From Aselliscus stoliczkanus (taxonomy: Eukaryota; Chordata; Mammalia; Chiroptera; Hipposideridae), in contig CM066730.1 of assembly GCA_033961575.1 (NCBI GenBank), positions 136,737,523 to 136,801,522 of the forward strand: 64,000 nucleotides of DNA, read 5' to 3'. Both the position numbers and the translations under genes were made by a program. The notes under the pieces are model-generated. The model was given only the letters and a program-made list of their open reading frames with translations. It did no database searches and was not told the origin of the DNA. How positions within the stretch are numbered: position 1 is the stretch's first letter; each line of letters opens with the position of its first letter. Below are positions 51,011 to 63,119 of this stretch, one piece after another.

Positions 51011-51234
51011 GCAGCGTGGCCCCGTGGAAGCTGGGCCCTGTGGTTTTGTCCAGAGCCATCTCTCAGCTCCTGAGCCTGAGGTATGAACTCCAGAGTTATG
51101 GGTCTGTTGGCAGCAGCAAGAGTCTTGAGAGTACTGAGAAGGAACTTGTGGGGAGTGGGGAGTTGGGGGGATTCCAGTGCCAAAGGAGGGTCTCCTCAGG
51201 TTAGTCTCATGGATTGTGGCATGTTTCATTAAGG

Positions 51235-51400
51235 GTACCTCTGTGGCCTTGGACAAGCTTCTTAACCTTTCTGAGTCTCTGTTTCTTTATCCTTTACAAG
51301 GAGAATAGTGGTAGTGGTACCTGTCTGACAGGGTTCTTGTGAGAATTAAATGAGATAGTATAGGTGAGAAACTATAGGTGCCTTCAAGGGGCTTTCAACT
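51235..51400 (+). repeat. MIR
   Basis: TGGCCTTGGACAAGCTTCTT, TGAGTCTCTGTTTCTTTATC and GTGAGAATTAAATGAGATAG: a clear MIR order. Confidence 0.75.
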
Positions 51401-51774
51401 GTTTCTAATAAGAAAAACCATCTTTTACACTAAGAAATCTAACTTACAAGACTTCATCTAGTGGTTTTCTGTTTCTTGAAGATTAGGGTCTTAGAAGAGG
51501 GTAAAGAGAGACAAAGAGGCTTGAGTGTCTGATTAGAAGGATGGGTTAATGGAAGTTTTGATAACTACTCTCTCCAGCTAATCCCCTTCTCACAGGCATA
51601 TAATAACATATAATAACACTTACTATTACTGTTTACTATTGCCTCATTTAATTTTTACTAAGTTACATGGTATACCTTATCCCCATTTTAAAGACGAGGA
51701 AATAAAGACATGGGGATATAAACCATAGTTGGTACATTTTTCTCTACTTCAAAAATTCTCCATCTACATTTAAT

Positions 51775-52025
51775 GTCAATTTATTAAGCACCTACTATGT
51801 ATGTGGTTACTATATTAAGAATTTTACATATGAGGCTTCATGTAATTCTCACAACACCTCTGCAAAGAAGGACTTGAAGTTCTCTCTTTACAGAAGAAGA
51901 AACTTTGGTTCGGGGAGCTTAGGGGAGTCAGTTAAAGTCCTACAGAAAAGTGGTGGAGGCAGGTCTTGCAGAGCCCAGATCTTCTGACTACACATCCAGG
52001 TGCCTTCTGTTACATCACAACTTAG
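51775..52025 (+). repeat. MIR, near full length
   Basis: TTATTAAGCACCTACTATGT, ATGTAATTCTCACAACACCT and TTTACAGAAGAAGAAACTTT through to the TCTTCTGACTACACATCC end. Confidence 0.8.
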
Positions 52026-52029
52026 AATG

Positions 52030-53350
52030 GTCCCACTGGCTTTGGGGAACTTTAAAAAGTTATCAAGAAAGGTGAAGTGAACACCTTGGTGGTTTTGCCA
52101 TGTTGAAGGTGTGGTAAAGGATGGTGTTTATAGTCTTAAGTAATGGTAGAGTATTACAATGTTTCCTAAAGAAATGTTGATGGTAGAAGAAGGGGGGTAG
52201 GGGTGCAATGGGGGAAGCCAAAGGATGAATTTATTTATACTTTTATAAATGTGAATAACAAATTTCTATAATGACCGAACCAACCAAATCTCTTCATAAC
52301 AGATACCATTACACTGAAAAATTTGCTATAAGGAGCTATTGTCAAATCCTGGCATCTGACTTAGTGATAGTGCTTTGCTGATTTGGTTATAAACATTATT
52401 TACAATAAGTATTTTTGTACATTAAATATTTTTCCTGGTCTGTATCATGTAATAGCAACATTTTTATGGTGGACTGGATTACTCAGGGAGTCGTCCATTG
52501 AACAACAATTGCTCATTGGTTTCACATCTTTTTACCTACTTATGCACCAAATCAAACCACCATTCTTACCCAGAAAACCTCCCCATTCACACCTGAGAAT
52601 AGCCAAACATATCAAAAGGCCTGAGAGTGAAACACTAGAAGGCTTTGGGTCCGGGCATTGGATGTAAATGTGTGCTTCCTACTTTCTTCTTTTTCCTACT
52701 GGGTCCAGCCATGATATTTCTACTTGCCAATGCATTATCAAGAGCTCAGACTTTAACTGCATTTTACCTCCAGCTTCTACACACTGAGAGTGTTTCTAAT
52801 AATATAATAGATTTTCATTTTGAAACAGATGCCACAGACCATTCATTCAGTAACCGGAAAATCCCATTGTGTAACTAACACCATAAAGTCATCAAATTTA
52901 AGGTCAGTAAAATGGCTTTCGATTGTCAGCTTTTGGGGACCAGTTGGTAATAAGATAAGAGGGGTTTGTGAGGGAAAACCAGTTGAAACTGATACATATT
53001 TGTGAAATGCATTTTATGTGTTCCACACTGTTCTAGGTACTAACAGAGATATGGAGAAATATAGTTTACATTCTAAGCTTTAAGGTAGAAACTTTTCCCG
53101 CCTCTCTAATCCTCAGGTCCACCCCTTAGTTCTGTCATAATAAAGTGATGGGGATTTTAATGTTCAAAGAACGTATGCCCTACCTCAACTGTTGAGCTAA
53201 CATATTTCCCTTCTGAAATTGTCTTCATCCTAGAATTTTAATGTTATTCATTTCATCATCTTCGTGTATATTTACATAAATGAACAAATTGAGAAAAGGC
53301 TTTAGGAAAGGTGATAACTATGGTTTATGGCCTCATTTGACATGGTCACA
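52030..53350. other. Upstream intergenic, nothing assigned
   Basis: AT-rich, between a MIR and the reversed mariner. No feature supported. Confidence 0.4.
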
Positions 53351-53354
53351 CATA

Positions 53355-53924
53355 TGTGGTCAGACAATTAAGTTTGCAAACTCATCCTAGAAAAAGTGCT
53401 ACATACCTCATTGCTGAATATCACTATGGTCACCTTCAAAGTACTCCCCTGGGGAAGCTATGGACTGACACCAGCACCTAGTCTACCCTTCAAAGCAATT
53501 TTGGAACTCTTTGTCTGGACTGGCCATCAGCACTGTCATTATATTACCCTTGATGTCCTGACTGTCATCAAAATGTCCCCTTTCAATAATTCCTTTATCT
53601 TCTGGTAAAGAAAGAAGTCATTGGGGGCCAGGTCAGGTGAGTAGGGAGGGTGTTCCAATCCAGTTATTTGTTTACTGGCTGAAAACTCCCTCAAAGACAG
53701 TGCCGTGTGAGCTGGTGCATTGTCGTGATGCAAGAGCTAGGAATTGTTGGCGAGAAGTTCAGGTCATCTCACTTTTTCATGTCCCCTTTTCAGCACTTCC
53801 AAATAGTAAATTTGGTTAACTGTTAGTCCAGATGGTACAAATGCATAATGAATATCCCACTAATATCAAAAACAGGTTAGCAACATTGTTGCAACAAGTT
53901 GGTGAACTTAATTGTCAGACCTGG
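53355..53924 (-). mobile_element. Internally deleted mariner, reverse orientation
   Basis: A 570-bp element flanked by TA (53353-53354; 53925-53926), with ends GGTCAGACAATTAAGTT and AACTTAATTGTCAGACC in inverted orientation. The minus strand encodes HHDNAPAHTALSLREF and YSPDLAPNDFFLY (DD34D). It has the same shortened structure as the copy at 32718. Confidence 0.88.
53539..53733 (-). pseudogene. Mariner transposase C-terminal remnant
   Basis: A 64-codon piece carrying HHDN and PNDFF motifs. After KELLKG it diverges from the 33-kb copy through frame disruption. Non-functional. Confidence 0.82.
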
Positions 53925-54744
53925 TATAAGAGACAGCATTGTACTTTGGAGAGACCTGTTTTATTCTCTGATATGTACTTGTGCTTCTATGTCATGGAAA
54001 CACATATCAGTCGGTGTAAGTGTGTGTATGGGTATATATCTGGAGACCTTGAGACCTTAGCTACCTCTTTTTGGTACCTGTCCCAAAAGTAAGCAATCTA
54101 GGGCTCTTTTTTAGTAATGAAAGGGCAGAGCTGGGATCCAATCTACAGGCCACTTCGAAACTCATTTATGCTTTTCCTATCACCTGTTTGAGTCACAGCA
54201 TTGACCTTTCCAAGTCTTAGTCACAGAATTTCTGAAGGTATGTCCCCAAGTTAACTGCATGTCAGAGGTTGTTCTGTGTAGGCTCAGCTCTGGGAAAGCA
54301 GACACTTAACAAAATGAAATGGCGTTTTAAAACAGACAAGTATGGAGGATGAGAACCTAACTGCTATTTCTGATCTTGGGGACCTGAGGTTTCAGCCAAA
54401 GCCATTGAGAGTCTAATAAACTGATGTTATATATTATTGACATTAGATGGACCAATCTGGTGGCCTCATTGCTCAGAATGTTAATTACTAGAAGCTTTTA
54501 GCAAAAACTCTGTATTTTTAAAGAATTTAGATGCCACAAAAGATAGCAGTATAGCATGGACTCAAGAGTGTCTGGAGGCAACAGAGCTGACTGAATTTAA
54601 ACAAGAGTGGCATAGCCACATGTTTATTTGAAGAACACTTAAACGTGCCCTGAAGAAGCCTAGAGATCATGGGAACAATTTGGAAATAGTTGAAAGGGAA
54701 GAAGGGGTTATATTAATGCTGAATTTAACCAGGACTAAGGACAT

Positions 54745-54860
54745 TGTCTCATTTAACCCTGTGTAATCCCCAACCATACTGAGGCATAATTATCCCATTT
54801 CACAGAGGGGAACAGAGATTTAATTTGTAAGAGAAATGAGATGAGATTTAGACTTAGTCC
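54745..54860 (+). repeat. MIR fragment
   Basis: GTCTCATTTAACCCTGTGTA followed by TTATCCCATTTCACAGAGGG. Confidence 0.6.
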
Positions 54861-54884
54861 AGTCTGGCCCCAAAGCACATGTCT

Positions 54885-55215
54885 CCCTACTTCACCCCTT
54901 CGATTCCAGGCCTTCTTAATCTGGCCTTGATTTACGTGACCAACTTGCTCTTCCAACGCAAATGGTTGGCTCTTTTTCTTGGCACCATCATCTCAAACTG
55001 TATTAACTGTCTGTTTCCTGTGCCTACACAGAGCCTTCCATTCACTTCCAGGCATGGCTGCCCCAGTACAGGAGTTCTGAGACTCCAACAGCCAGTTCCA
55101 ATTTCACCTACTCTTCATTTGTACACCAAACCTGGCTGCATCCCTTTGAATATTTAATCAAACCAACTTATCCCCTTTTTAAATTTTATTCTCTAATCAG
55201 CTTGCACATTCCTAT
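54885..55215 (+). repeat. Possible L2-type relic
   Basis: Composition and order (pyrimidine-rich, GCCTTCTTAATCTGGCC) suggest the L2 coding end, but no diagnostic terminus follows. Confidence 0.3.
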
Positions 55216-55769
55216 TTTCAGTCTCAAAAACTGGAGGTGCCTGGTTTCGTGCTTCACACATTGTTGTCTATTTGGACATATTTTTGCTTCTCGCTTGTAA
55301 GGCATCCAACCTGTCCTCACTTTCTGTCCCCCACCCCCTCCCCGACCCCCCAGGCTGGTGCAGAAACATGACAAAAGGGGCCAGGTTCAGCCAGGCTCTC
55401 CTCCCTTGATCTCCTGCCTTGTCACCCGCCTCCACTCTGTCCCCAAATATAAAAGGTGAAAGGCACCTCTACAGTCAGAGCCCCAAAATAAAAGGCTCAA
55501 GAAGCTACATTCTTGCCTCAGCAGCAAAGCCATACTTCCCCGTGGTCAAAAGGTTCTTTCTTTCTACAAGTCTTGGAGCCGAACTTAGGTTCTCCCACTG
55601 GCACACGGACTGGGAAAGAGGAAGCACGAGCGTGCTGTGGGTGGGGAGGAGATGGCAGCAATGGTGGGGAGAAGACATTTCCCTGGGAACTCAAAAGCCA
55701 CATTTCTCGAGACTGGTGACTCCCAAGCTCTCCCAAAGAAAGCAGCAGGCCTAGCTTGTTCGTCAGTGT

Positions 55770-56399
55770 CAAATTTCAATGGCAGCGCCGGGCCTCGGTT
55801 AGGTGCCCGCTCGTGCCTTTCCGGGACTGCTATGGCCCTCTGGCGATTCCGACAGAACCAACCAACAAAGACCCAGCGGGAGAACCGGGCAGTGGGAGGC
55901 CGAGAAACAGTTCCGTGCTACTAGCCCCCATATCCCACCCCATCCCCCTCTACACCCCCGCCCCCCCGCGCCCCCCCGGGCCCTGGCCCACCCTGGTCCC
56001 CGGGCTCGGGCCGAGCGTGCTAGTTGGGACAGGTGGCACCGGGGTTCTCAGTGCGCACGAGACACTGCCTGGTGCCAGGGGATTCCTTATCCCTAGTCCA
56101 GCCTCGTTGACGTTGGGGGCCGCAGGGATGCAAGGCAATTTTTAGAGTTTGGCTTTCAGTGGTGCGTCTGGTGAAAAGTTTGTCCCGACCCCTAACCTCC
56201 TTTCCTCTTACCCGGAGGCTGGGAGCGGACAGCAGAGGGCGCCCTTTTAATGCGCTACAGTTGGGGACTCGCACTCCAGGAGCACTGCGGCCCGAGCCGC
56301 GCTGCGGTTTCTCTGGGGAGGGGCGGGGGGCGGAAGCTGCAATCTCCGGGAGTCGCAGCGGCACCCTTTCCCGGTCTCACTCACTCTTTAGTGGAATGG

Positions 56400-56400
<1 letters not shown>
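55770..56400. promoter_or_regulatory. CpG-rich block, no gene recognised
   Basis: GC- and CpG-rich with C-runs around 55960-55980. No conserved-looking protein in any frame. Confidence 0.4.
56227..56244 (+). promoter_or_regulatory. CTCF-like motif
   Basis: GGACAGCAGAGGGCGCCC matches the CTCF core (CCASNAGRGGGCRS) with one mismatch in the first positions. Confidence 0.45.

Positions 56401-56401
<1 letters not shown>

Positions 56402-56439
<38 letters not shown>
56402..56439 (+). repeat. (GT)n microsatellite
   Basis: About 19 uninterrupted GT units at the edge of a GC-rich block. Confidence 0.95.
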
Positions 56440-56440
<1 letters not shown>

Positions 56441-56639
56441 GCTGCTGACCCTGTGTGGCTCAGAACACCCTTCAGCCATGCCCCCCTTTCCCTCTTCGCA
56501 AAAGGCTGTCTACTGCAGTGGTTCACACCTGGATGTTTTCACGGAATGAGGATTCCTTGCAACCGTCTGGGTGAAGAGGAGGAGTGGTTCCTAACTGAAG
56601 CCATGACCCTCTCTAACTGCTAAGGAACATGCCTGCAGG

Positions 56640-57180
56640 CGTTCAATTGCAAACGACTAATTAATTTTCTAACACTTGTGCAGAATACTTTAAAATGGAA
56701 AAATGAAGGTCTTCGATGAAAATGAAGCTTGATAGTGTGCACCTGCCTCTAATGTACGGTGCACGGTAACTTCCCCTCATTAGAGAGATGACTTGGGCTG
56801 AGAACAAGTCATATAGTGAAAATCACTTCAACACGTGCCTGTTCATATGCATAAACTCCTGTGTACCAGATGGCAAAATATAATGACATCTTAAACAGCT
56901 AATTGCATAAACCTTGTAATGCAGATAATTGCTGTATCAAAGTAGGAGTTAATAATTTCCCAGTGTATTGCCTGGCTTCAGAGTAATCCTTAAGGAAAGT
57001 TGTGACAATTCTAACACACTAAAGTTCACCAAGCGGTAATTAAAACTAGCACTTAAATCGTTTGACTTTCAAACCCTTAATTATGATTCAGAAGAACTGC
57101 TTTGTGGAAATCCAGAATTTATGGATAGCTATGTGATAACATTTAATGATTGTATTTCATCAAATTTTCTTTCATGTTCC
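56640..57180. promoter_or_regulatory. Candidate conserved developmental enhancer
   Basis: Repeat-free sequence with several homeodomain cores (TAATTA at 56658, 57037 and 57078; CTAATTGCAT near 56900), POU-like ATGCATAA and TTGCATAA, and an E-box-like CACCTG. Composition differs from the adjacent CpG block and from the MIR beyond it. Confidence 0.4.
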
Positions 57181-57309
57181 CATGTGGCATAACATTCTAA
57201 GGGGTTAATAGGGATACAGTCCATCCCCCAAAGTTATTTCAATAGCAGGAGCTTTATATTTTGGGGCATGAGTAGTTAACCTCCACTCCCTGATGGATCT
57301 GTTGATTAT

Positions 57310-57590
57310 TTTCACCCTACATGTATTTATAGAGCCCCTACTATAATAAGTAACTCTAAGCCTTACCAAATGCCTGGCATTGTTCTAAGCACTTTACAGG
57401 TTTAACCCTCAGAACAGCTATCTGAAACATGTACAATTAACATCTTTATTCTCCATATGAAAAAACCAAACCAAGCAAAGGAATGCCAAGCTATTTGCTC
57501 AAAGTTAGCTAGAAGTCATATCCAAACTTGAACAGTCAACTGTAGAACCCATACTATTTATCTCTATACTGTATTGCCCATTGGGCTAAG
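57310..57590 (+). repeat. MIR
   Basis: TGCCTGGCATTGTTCTAAGC, ACTTTACAGGTTTAACCCTC and GCTAGAAGTCATATCCAAAC follow the MIR consensus order. Confidence 0.75.
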
Positions 57591-58164
57591 CCAGGGCCTT
57601 AATAATACAATATTTCTTACGATTTCATTTTCTAATAATATTTAGAAATAAAAGTAAAATAAGATAATTGGAGTTAGAAAAGGTAGTTGGCAGCCAGATA
57701 TCTTTGTTGATTTTAACTTATCAGCTCATGTCCTAATATAGTTCAGAAACAGATACCTGCTATTTTCCATAGGGTAGTTCTATAACAGGAAATAAGCCAA
57801 GAAAAGTAAACCTTTGAAACTCAGTTTTGATTACATCAATACCTGGTTTGAAAAGCATGTGTGGCTTAGTGTTTCTGTTTCTCTGTCTTCAAAAACATTA
57901 GTTTTCAACACCTTAAAGAGGACACAATAATGAACACAGAACAAAATCCTCTTTATAAAATATATAGTGAATCATAGTCTTTTTTCTCCATGTTAATATT
58001 GTAGAGTTTTCATTTCCTTAGTTTGGGTAGACATATGTGGACTAAGATGGGAGATGCCAGCTATTTCCCTAGTATGGGGGCTGTAGCATCTGTAATCCTG
58101 TTAGTAGAGATTCCTTTCTGTGAGTTAAGCACTATCTCCTCTGGGCTGCTGCTCCTAAGGTCCT

Positions 58165-58345
58165 TAATTTAGTGGGAAGCATATTGGTCTAGAAATCAGA
58201 AGCCTGGCATTCTTATTCTAGTTTGGCCATGAACTTGCACTATGTCCTTGAACAAATTACTCCATCATCTCCCTGAAATTTAATTATTTTGCCATGAAAA
58301 TAAAGAACCTAGTTTATGATTACTTATATCCTTCCCAGTTTTATC
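58165..58345 (+). repeat. MIR-like fragment
   Basis: GTCTAGAAATCAGAAGCCTG and ATGTCCTTGAACAAATTACT. Diverged. Confidence 0.5.
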
Positions 58346-58494
58346 ATTCTAGAATGTTATGCAACTATATCCCACCATTACCTTAGTGGAGATGAGATTT
58401 TTAGGTTACAATTTCTTTAACCAAAACAAAGTCCTGAATTTGGGGGAATGAATGAAAGAATGTCTACAGGTTAAGAAGAGGCCTAATTTAAGGA

Positions 58495-58965
58495 ACATTT
58501 TTCCAGGTGCAGTGCTCAGGGTATAAATAGATATAAGATACAGTTCGTGACATCATGAGTTCTTTATATAGTGAATGACACAAGTAAGCAGAGGAGTACA
58601 GTGTAGAGTGATAGATGCTGTGATAGAAATTAACATACAGTACTGTAAGATAGGAGTTACTCCTAAGTTAGACTGTGGGAGTAATGGGAGATTTCCTTGT
58701 GGAGGTGACATCTGAAATGAATTTTGAAGAATAAATCAGAATTCATAGTGAATAGTAGAAGAAGAACATTCCATGCAAGGGACGCTCTATCCATGATATA
58801 GGGGAAAAGAAGAGAGAAGACATGTCTCTCTCTGAACTGAGAGGAGGTCAGTGTTGATGGCTGTTGAGGTGTAAGGTCCAGGAGGAATAAGTCTAGGCAG
58901 GAGAGGTAGGCACAGGTCATATTTTGAAAGGTCTTGTTAAGGAGTTTGTACTTCATTAACACAGG
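58495..58965 (+). repeat. Same ancient repeat family
   Basis: CCAGGTGCAGTGCTCAGGGT, GATGCTGTGATAGAAATT, GGAGGTGACATCTGAAATGA and AAGAACATTCCATGCAAGGG follow the same order. Confidence 0.6.
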
Positions 58966-59054
58966 GGAATTCAAACCAAAGTTTGTGTATTTTAGAGTGC
59001 TGCTTAAGTTTATACTAATTTCTGAGTTACCAGAAAGAACTTTTTTACTCATTT

Positions 59055-59237
59055 ACTTTGTCGCTTTTTTTTTTTTTTTTAATTTTTTTAGCTGAGCCAT
59101 TTTGCCACCTGTTGGCAGCTCAACCACAGCTCAGCTCAGGCTGTGCATTGAACTGCTGTTGCTCAGAGCTCAGCTTGCACTCTTGAGCGAGCTCTTAACC
59201 AATGGAGCCACTCTGCTCACCCACTTTGTCGCTTTTT
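59055..59237 (-). mobile_element. Type-B SINE with target duplication
   Basis: The body is at about 59069-59222, the same family as 32474-32614. ACTTTGTCGCTTTTT occurs at 59055 and again at 59223, a clean target-site duplication. Confidence 0.9.
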
Positions 59238-59559
59238 AATAGAGGGTATGTCGATACCAACCAGAAGGAGGAGATCTACTTTGGCCACTGGAGAGCTGGA
59301 AGTCAGTCGTCATCCCTGGTGATCCCCAGTAAACTAGGTATTGTACAGCGCCCCCCCTAACCCCCCCACCACCCCAGCAGAAGAAATGGTGGGTCTCCAT
59401 TATTAAGTCTCTAAATCCCTCCAATCCTCTAGTTGGTGGCTTATTTTACATACCAAGGAAGAAATCAAAGTCACAATGATGGCAAGAGGCAGTGCAGAGA
59501 ACATTTAGAACGCTTTAAAATGGTAAATCTCACCTTTGTTGGTAAGAAAATAATTGCTC

Positions 59560-59652
59560 AGAAGTCCTAATCTGATATTAGGAGTTGAACATTACTCTCA
59601 AACACTGTTGGTAGAAGTACACATTGATAATGCTCTTCTGGAGGACAACTTG

Positions 59653-59699
<47 letters not shown>

Positions 59700-60115
59700 T
59701 CATATATCTTTTGACCAGCAACTCTACTTTTGGGAATTTATCCTAAGGAAATAATCATTAATTGTTCAAATGTTCAACACAATAATGTTTGTGACAGTGA
59801 TTTTATAAAGATGAGTAATTGGCAAAATTTATTGTTTAAATGAATTATGGTATATACACACATGAGAATACCATAAAGCTATCAAGATGTTATGATATAG
59901 TAATGAGTCAATTCTATTATAAAATAAGTATAGTATGATCTCATTTTTGTTAAAAATATTTGTATATATGCAATGAAAATGGATAAGTAGGAAATGCATT
60001 TCAGAATGGTGAAATGATAAGTGGTTTTTATTTTCTTCCTTTTTATGTTTATATTTTCCAAATTTTTGACAGTGGGAATGCATAACTTTCATAATAAGAA
60101 AGCATAATAAGAAAA
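59560..60115 (+). mobile_element. Old L1 3' end interrupted by a TA microsatellite
   Basis: AACACTGTTGGTAGAAGTAC, CTTTTGACCAGCAACTCTAC, TTTGGGAATTTATCCTAAGG and TGAATTATGGTATATACACA follow the L1 ORF2/3' end order. A pure TA tract (about 59657-59696) replaces the middle. Confidence 0.75.
59657..59696 (+). repeat. (TA)n microsatellite
   Basis: About 20 uninterrupted TA units inside the L1 relic. Confidence 0.95.
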
Positions 60116-60138
60116 TAATGTAAATTATTATTTACTTT

Positions 60139-60356
60139 AAAAGACAAAACTTGGGTGACCATTTGCTCAGTTGGTTAGAGGCTGGTGCTGATAACATCAA
60201 GGTTGCTGGTTTGATTCCCACATGGGCCACTGTGAGCTGTGCCCTCCCTAAAAGAGTTAACTATGCCATTGTAGCTTGAAAGCAATGTGTAATCAATGAC
60301 CATGGCTGTTCCCCAATAACATTTTTAAAAAGTTAAAAAAAGAAAAAAGACACAAG
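60139..60356 (+). mobile_element. Type-C SINE, tRNA-Ile-derived
   Basis: The head aligns by eye to tRNA-Ile: GCTCAGTTGGTTAGAG, GGTGCTGATAAC with a GAT anticodon position, and box B GGTTTGATTCC. The tRNA-unrelated body follows (CCACTGTGAGCTGTGCCCTC). Flanks AAAAGACAAAAC/AAAAAAGACACAAG look like the duplicated target. It is not a tRNA gene: the stems are degraded. Confidence 0.85.
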
Positions 60357-60899
60357 AAATGGAGCAGACTGGTACATCTATCTAATAATGGTGGACAAGG
60401 TAATTTGGACTGATGATCATGCTGAAGACAATAAGAGGGCTCATGAAAATATAAAAATATCTGCTTTAAGGCATTGACGAACTAACATGATAATGAAGAA
60501 TAACCTGGCTAGGATATACGGGAGAGTGAGGCCCAAGAGATAAACTCAGCATTTGGGCCTACTTCTCCATTATGGATCTTTGCCAGTTCTAGAGAGGGTA
60601 GCTGAAGGGTGGGATGAAGAAGGGAAAGACTGTAGATTAGGACCTGCCCAAGTTGGGAATCCTGGGTTAAGACCCTGGGAAAGCCTGAACCCTGGAAAAT
60701 GGGTGAACCAGAAATAGAGAGGCCCAGCAGGGACTAACACCAATTTTGAACCATTTTTAAATTGCATCAAAGTAATTATGGCTTGAGGGTAGAGAGAAAT
60801 GTAAATACTCTCTTGGGAAGATAGTGTCATCTTAAGCCTCAAATTTAATTCTATATATAGATTCTCATATACAATGACTATCATGTAATAAGAAAAGAA

Positions 60900-63110
60900 A
60901 ATAAGAAAGCACATGAGTGAAATGAATGAAAACTAATGAAGCCAATAGGCAACAGAAACAGACATATAGGGATCCCAAATATAGGAGTTATGAGACACAA
61001 ACTTTAAAATTACTATGCTTAACATATTTATAAGAGACATACTGAAGCATGTAAATACAGAAAAGTTGAAGGAAAGCAGAGGAAAAATATATATAATACA
61101 AGTACTAGCCAAATATCACTACATACTTTATAATGCTTATAAAGCATTACTAGAGATGAAGAGAGATACAGCGCTGGTAAAAGATTTAATTCACAGAAAT
61201 TTTGTATGTTTCAAATAACAGGAATAAAAATATATAAAGCAAGGTTTGACAAAACTAAAAGGTTAAACAGACTAACTTATAATCATAATGGGAAATTTTA
61301 ATAATCATTTTCAATATTTAATGGAACCCACAGACCAAAAATCGGTAAGGATATATAGGATTTAAGCAACATTTGATTTAATGAACATATGTAGAATAAA
61401 ACAACAAATAATGGTAAAAATACACATTTTTCCCCTAAGCACATACAAAATTTCTAGATCATAAAGAAAGTATCAAAAACGTTTCAAAAATTTCCCTCCA
61501 TGCATATAAGTCAGAAATCAGTAACAAAAAGATAACTGGAAAAATCCCCAGATATCTGGAAATTACTAAATATAGGTTTATATTCCCATAGTTCAAAGAA
61601 GAAATGACAACAGAACTTAGAAAATAATTTAAACTGAAAAAAAAAAAAAGAAAAATATGTATGCAGACTTGTGGGATACAGATAAAGTTTAGAGGGAAGT
61701 CTGTAGCATCAAATGCATATATTAGAAAAAAAGAAAGGCTGAAAATCAGTGAGCTAATCACCTATTTCAAAAACCAAAACCCAACAGCAAACACCATACT
61801 TAATGATAAAATGTTAAAAGCTTTGAGAGTGGGAACAACATATCAGTGCTTCTATTCAATGTTGTACTGATCCTAGCTTGTATTGTAAGGCAAAGAATTA
61901 AAATGTATAAGGACTGGAAAGGAAGAAATTAACTGTTATTACTTGTATATGACATGATTGCATATGTAGAAAATCCAAAATATTTATGAATTATTGAAAT
62001 TAATGTGAGTTTAGCAGACCACTGGATATAAGATCAATGAAAAACATTGCATTTCTACATACCAGCTTCAACCAATTATAAAACGAAAAGTTAAATACGA
62101 TTTTTAAAAAAAAATAATGTCAAAACTCTTAAATGCTCAGGAATAAACTTCAAGAAGATAATATTGTGTATAAAATGCCTAGGTAAAAGCAGAGATATAT
62201 ACCATATTGACAATTGGACAATACAATGTTGTGAACATCTTATTTTTCTCCAAAATGATCTGTAAAGTCAATGTATTCCCAATTAAATCCCAAAAGGATT
62301 TAAAAAATAGAACTTGAAAAGATTATTCTAAATGCTTATGTTAATGCAAATGGCCAAGATTAGCCAAGACACTTGATGAAGAAAAATAGTGGGAGGATTT
62401 GCTCCACTGGATATGAAGTCTGCACAAATCAGTGTAGTATTGCCACTTGAATAAAATGATAATATAGGGATCCCAGAAAGAGATCTGTGTATATATGGAT
62501 ACTTCATTCAAAGATATTGCTTCAGAGCAGTCCAAAACTGATAATTATCTAATAATTATCAATAATTTCCAAAACTGGCTCAGTGGGCTGTTCTTACAGA
62601 CAAATGAAATGACTTACTGCTTTACACCAGACCAAAACCCAACAAATGAAAAATGAAAGGGGGCTGTGTTCTAAAAGCAAAAGATAAAACAATGAAGCCT
62701 CTAGAAGGTAATATAGCATATCTTCAGAACCTGGGGATTGGAAAAATTTCTTAAAGTGGACAGAAGAAAGCACAAACTTTAAAGATAAATATTGATATAA
62801 TAAATTACATAAAATTAAGAACTTCTTTTCCTCTGAAAACACCATTAGGAGAGTGGAAATAAAGCCACCAAATTGGAGAAGATATTGTAACAGATATAAC
62901 TGAAAAAGGCTTGTGTCCAGAATAGACAAAAAATGGTTCCTGTAATTTAAAAAAGAAAACAAATCTGGCACATGGGACTGAACAGGCACTTCACAAAAGA
63001 AGATATTCAAATAGTCAAAAAGTATATATAAAAGATGCCCATTAGTCATCAGGGAATAAAAATCGAAACCACAATAAAATACAACACACATATCAGAAGG
63101 GCTAAAGGTA
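60900..63110 (+). mobile_element. Degraded L1, ORF2 3' part
   Basis: Many stops, but L1 ORF2 landmarks remain in order: CAGCAAACACCATACTTAAT, GGCCAAGATTAGCCAAGACA, GGGAGGATTTGCTCCACTGG, and AGATATTCAAATAGTCAAAA near the end. The 60360-60900 flank may also be L1 but is not diagnostic. Confidence 0.8.
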
Positions 63111-63119
63111 AATAGACTG

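Noticed and set aside
50539..51256. 214-codon minus-strand ORF
   Set aside because: Proline/serine-rich by composition in a GC-rich block, with competing frames on the other strand.
60151..60225. tRNA-Ile gene
   Set aside because: Stems are mismatched, the sequence is followed by a SINE body and A-rich tail, and it is flanked by target duplications.
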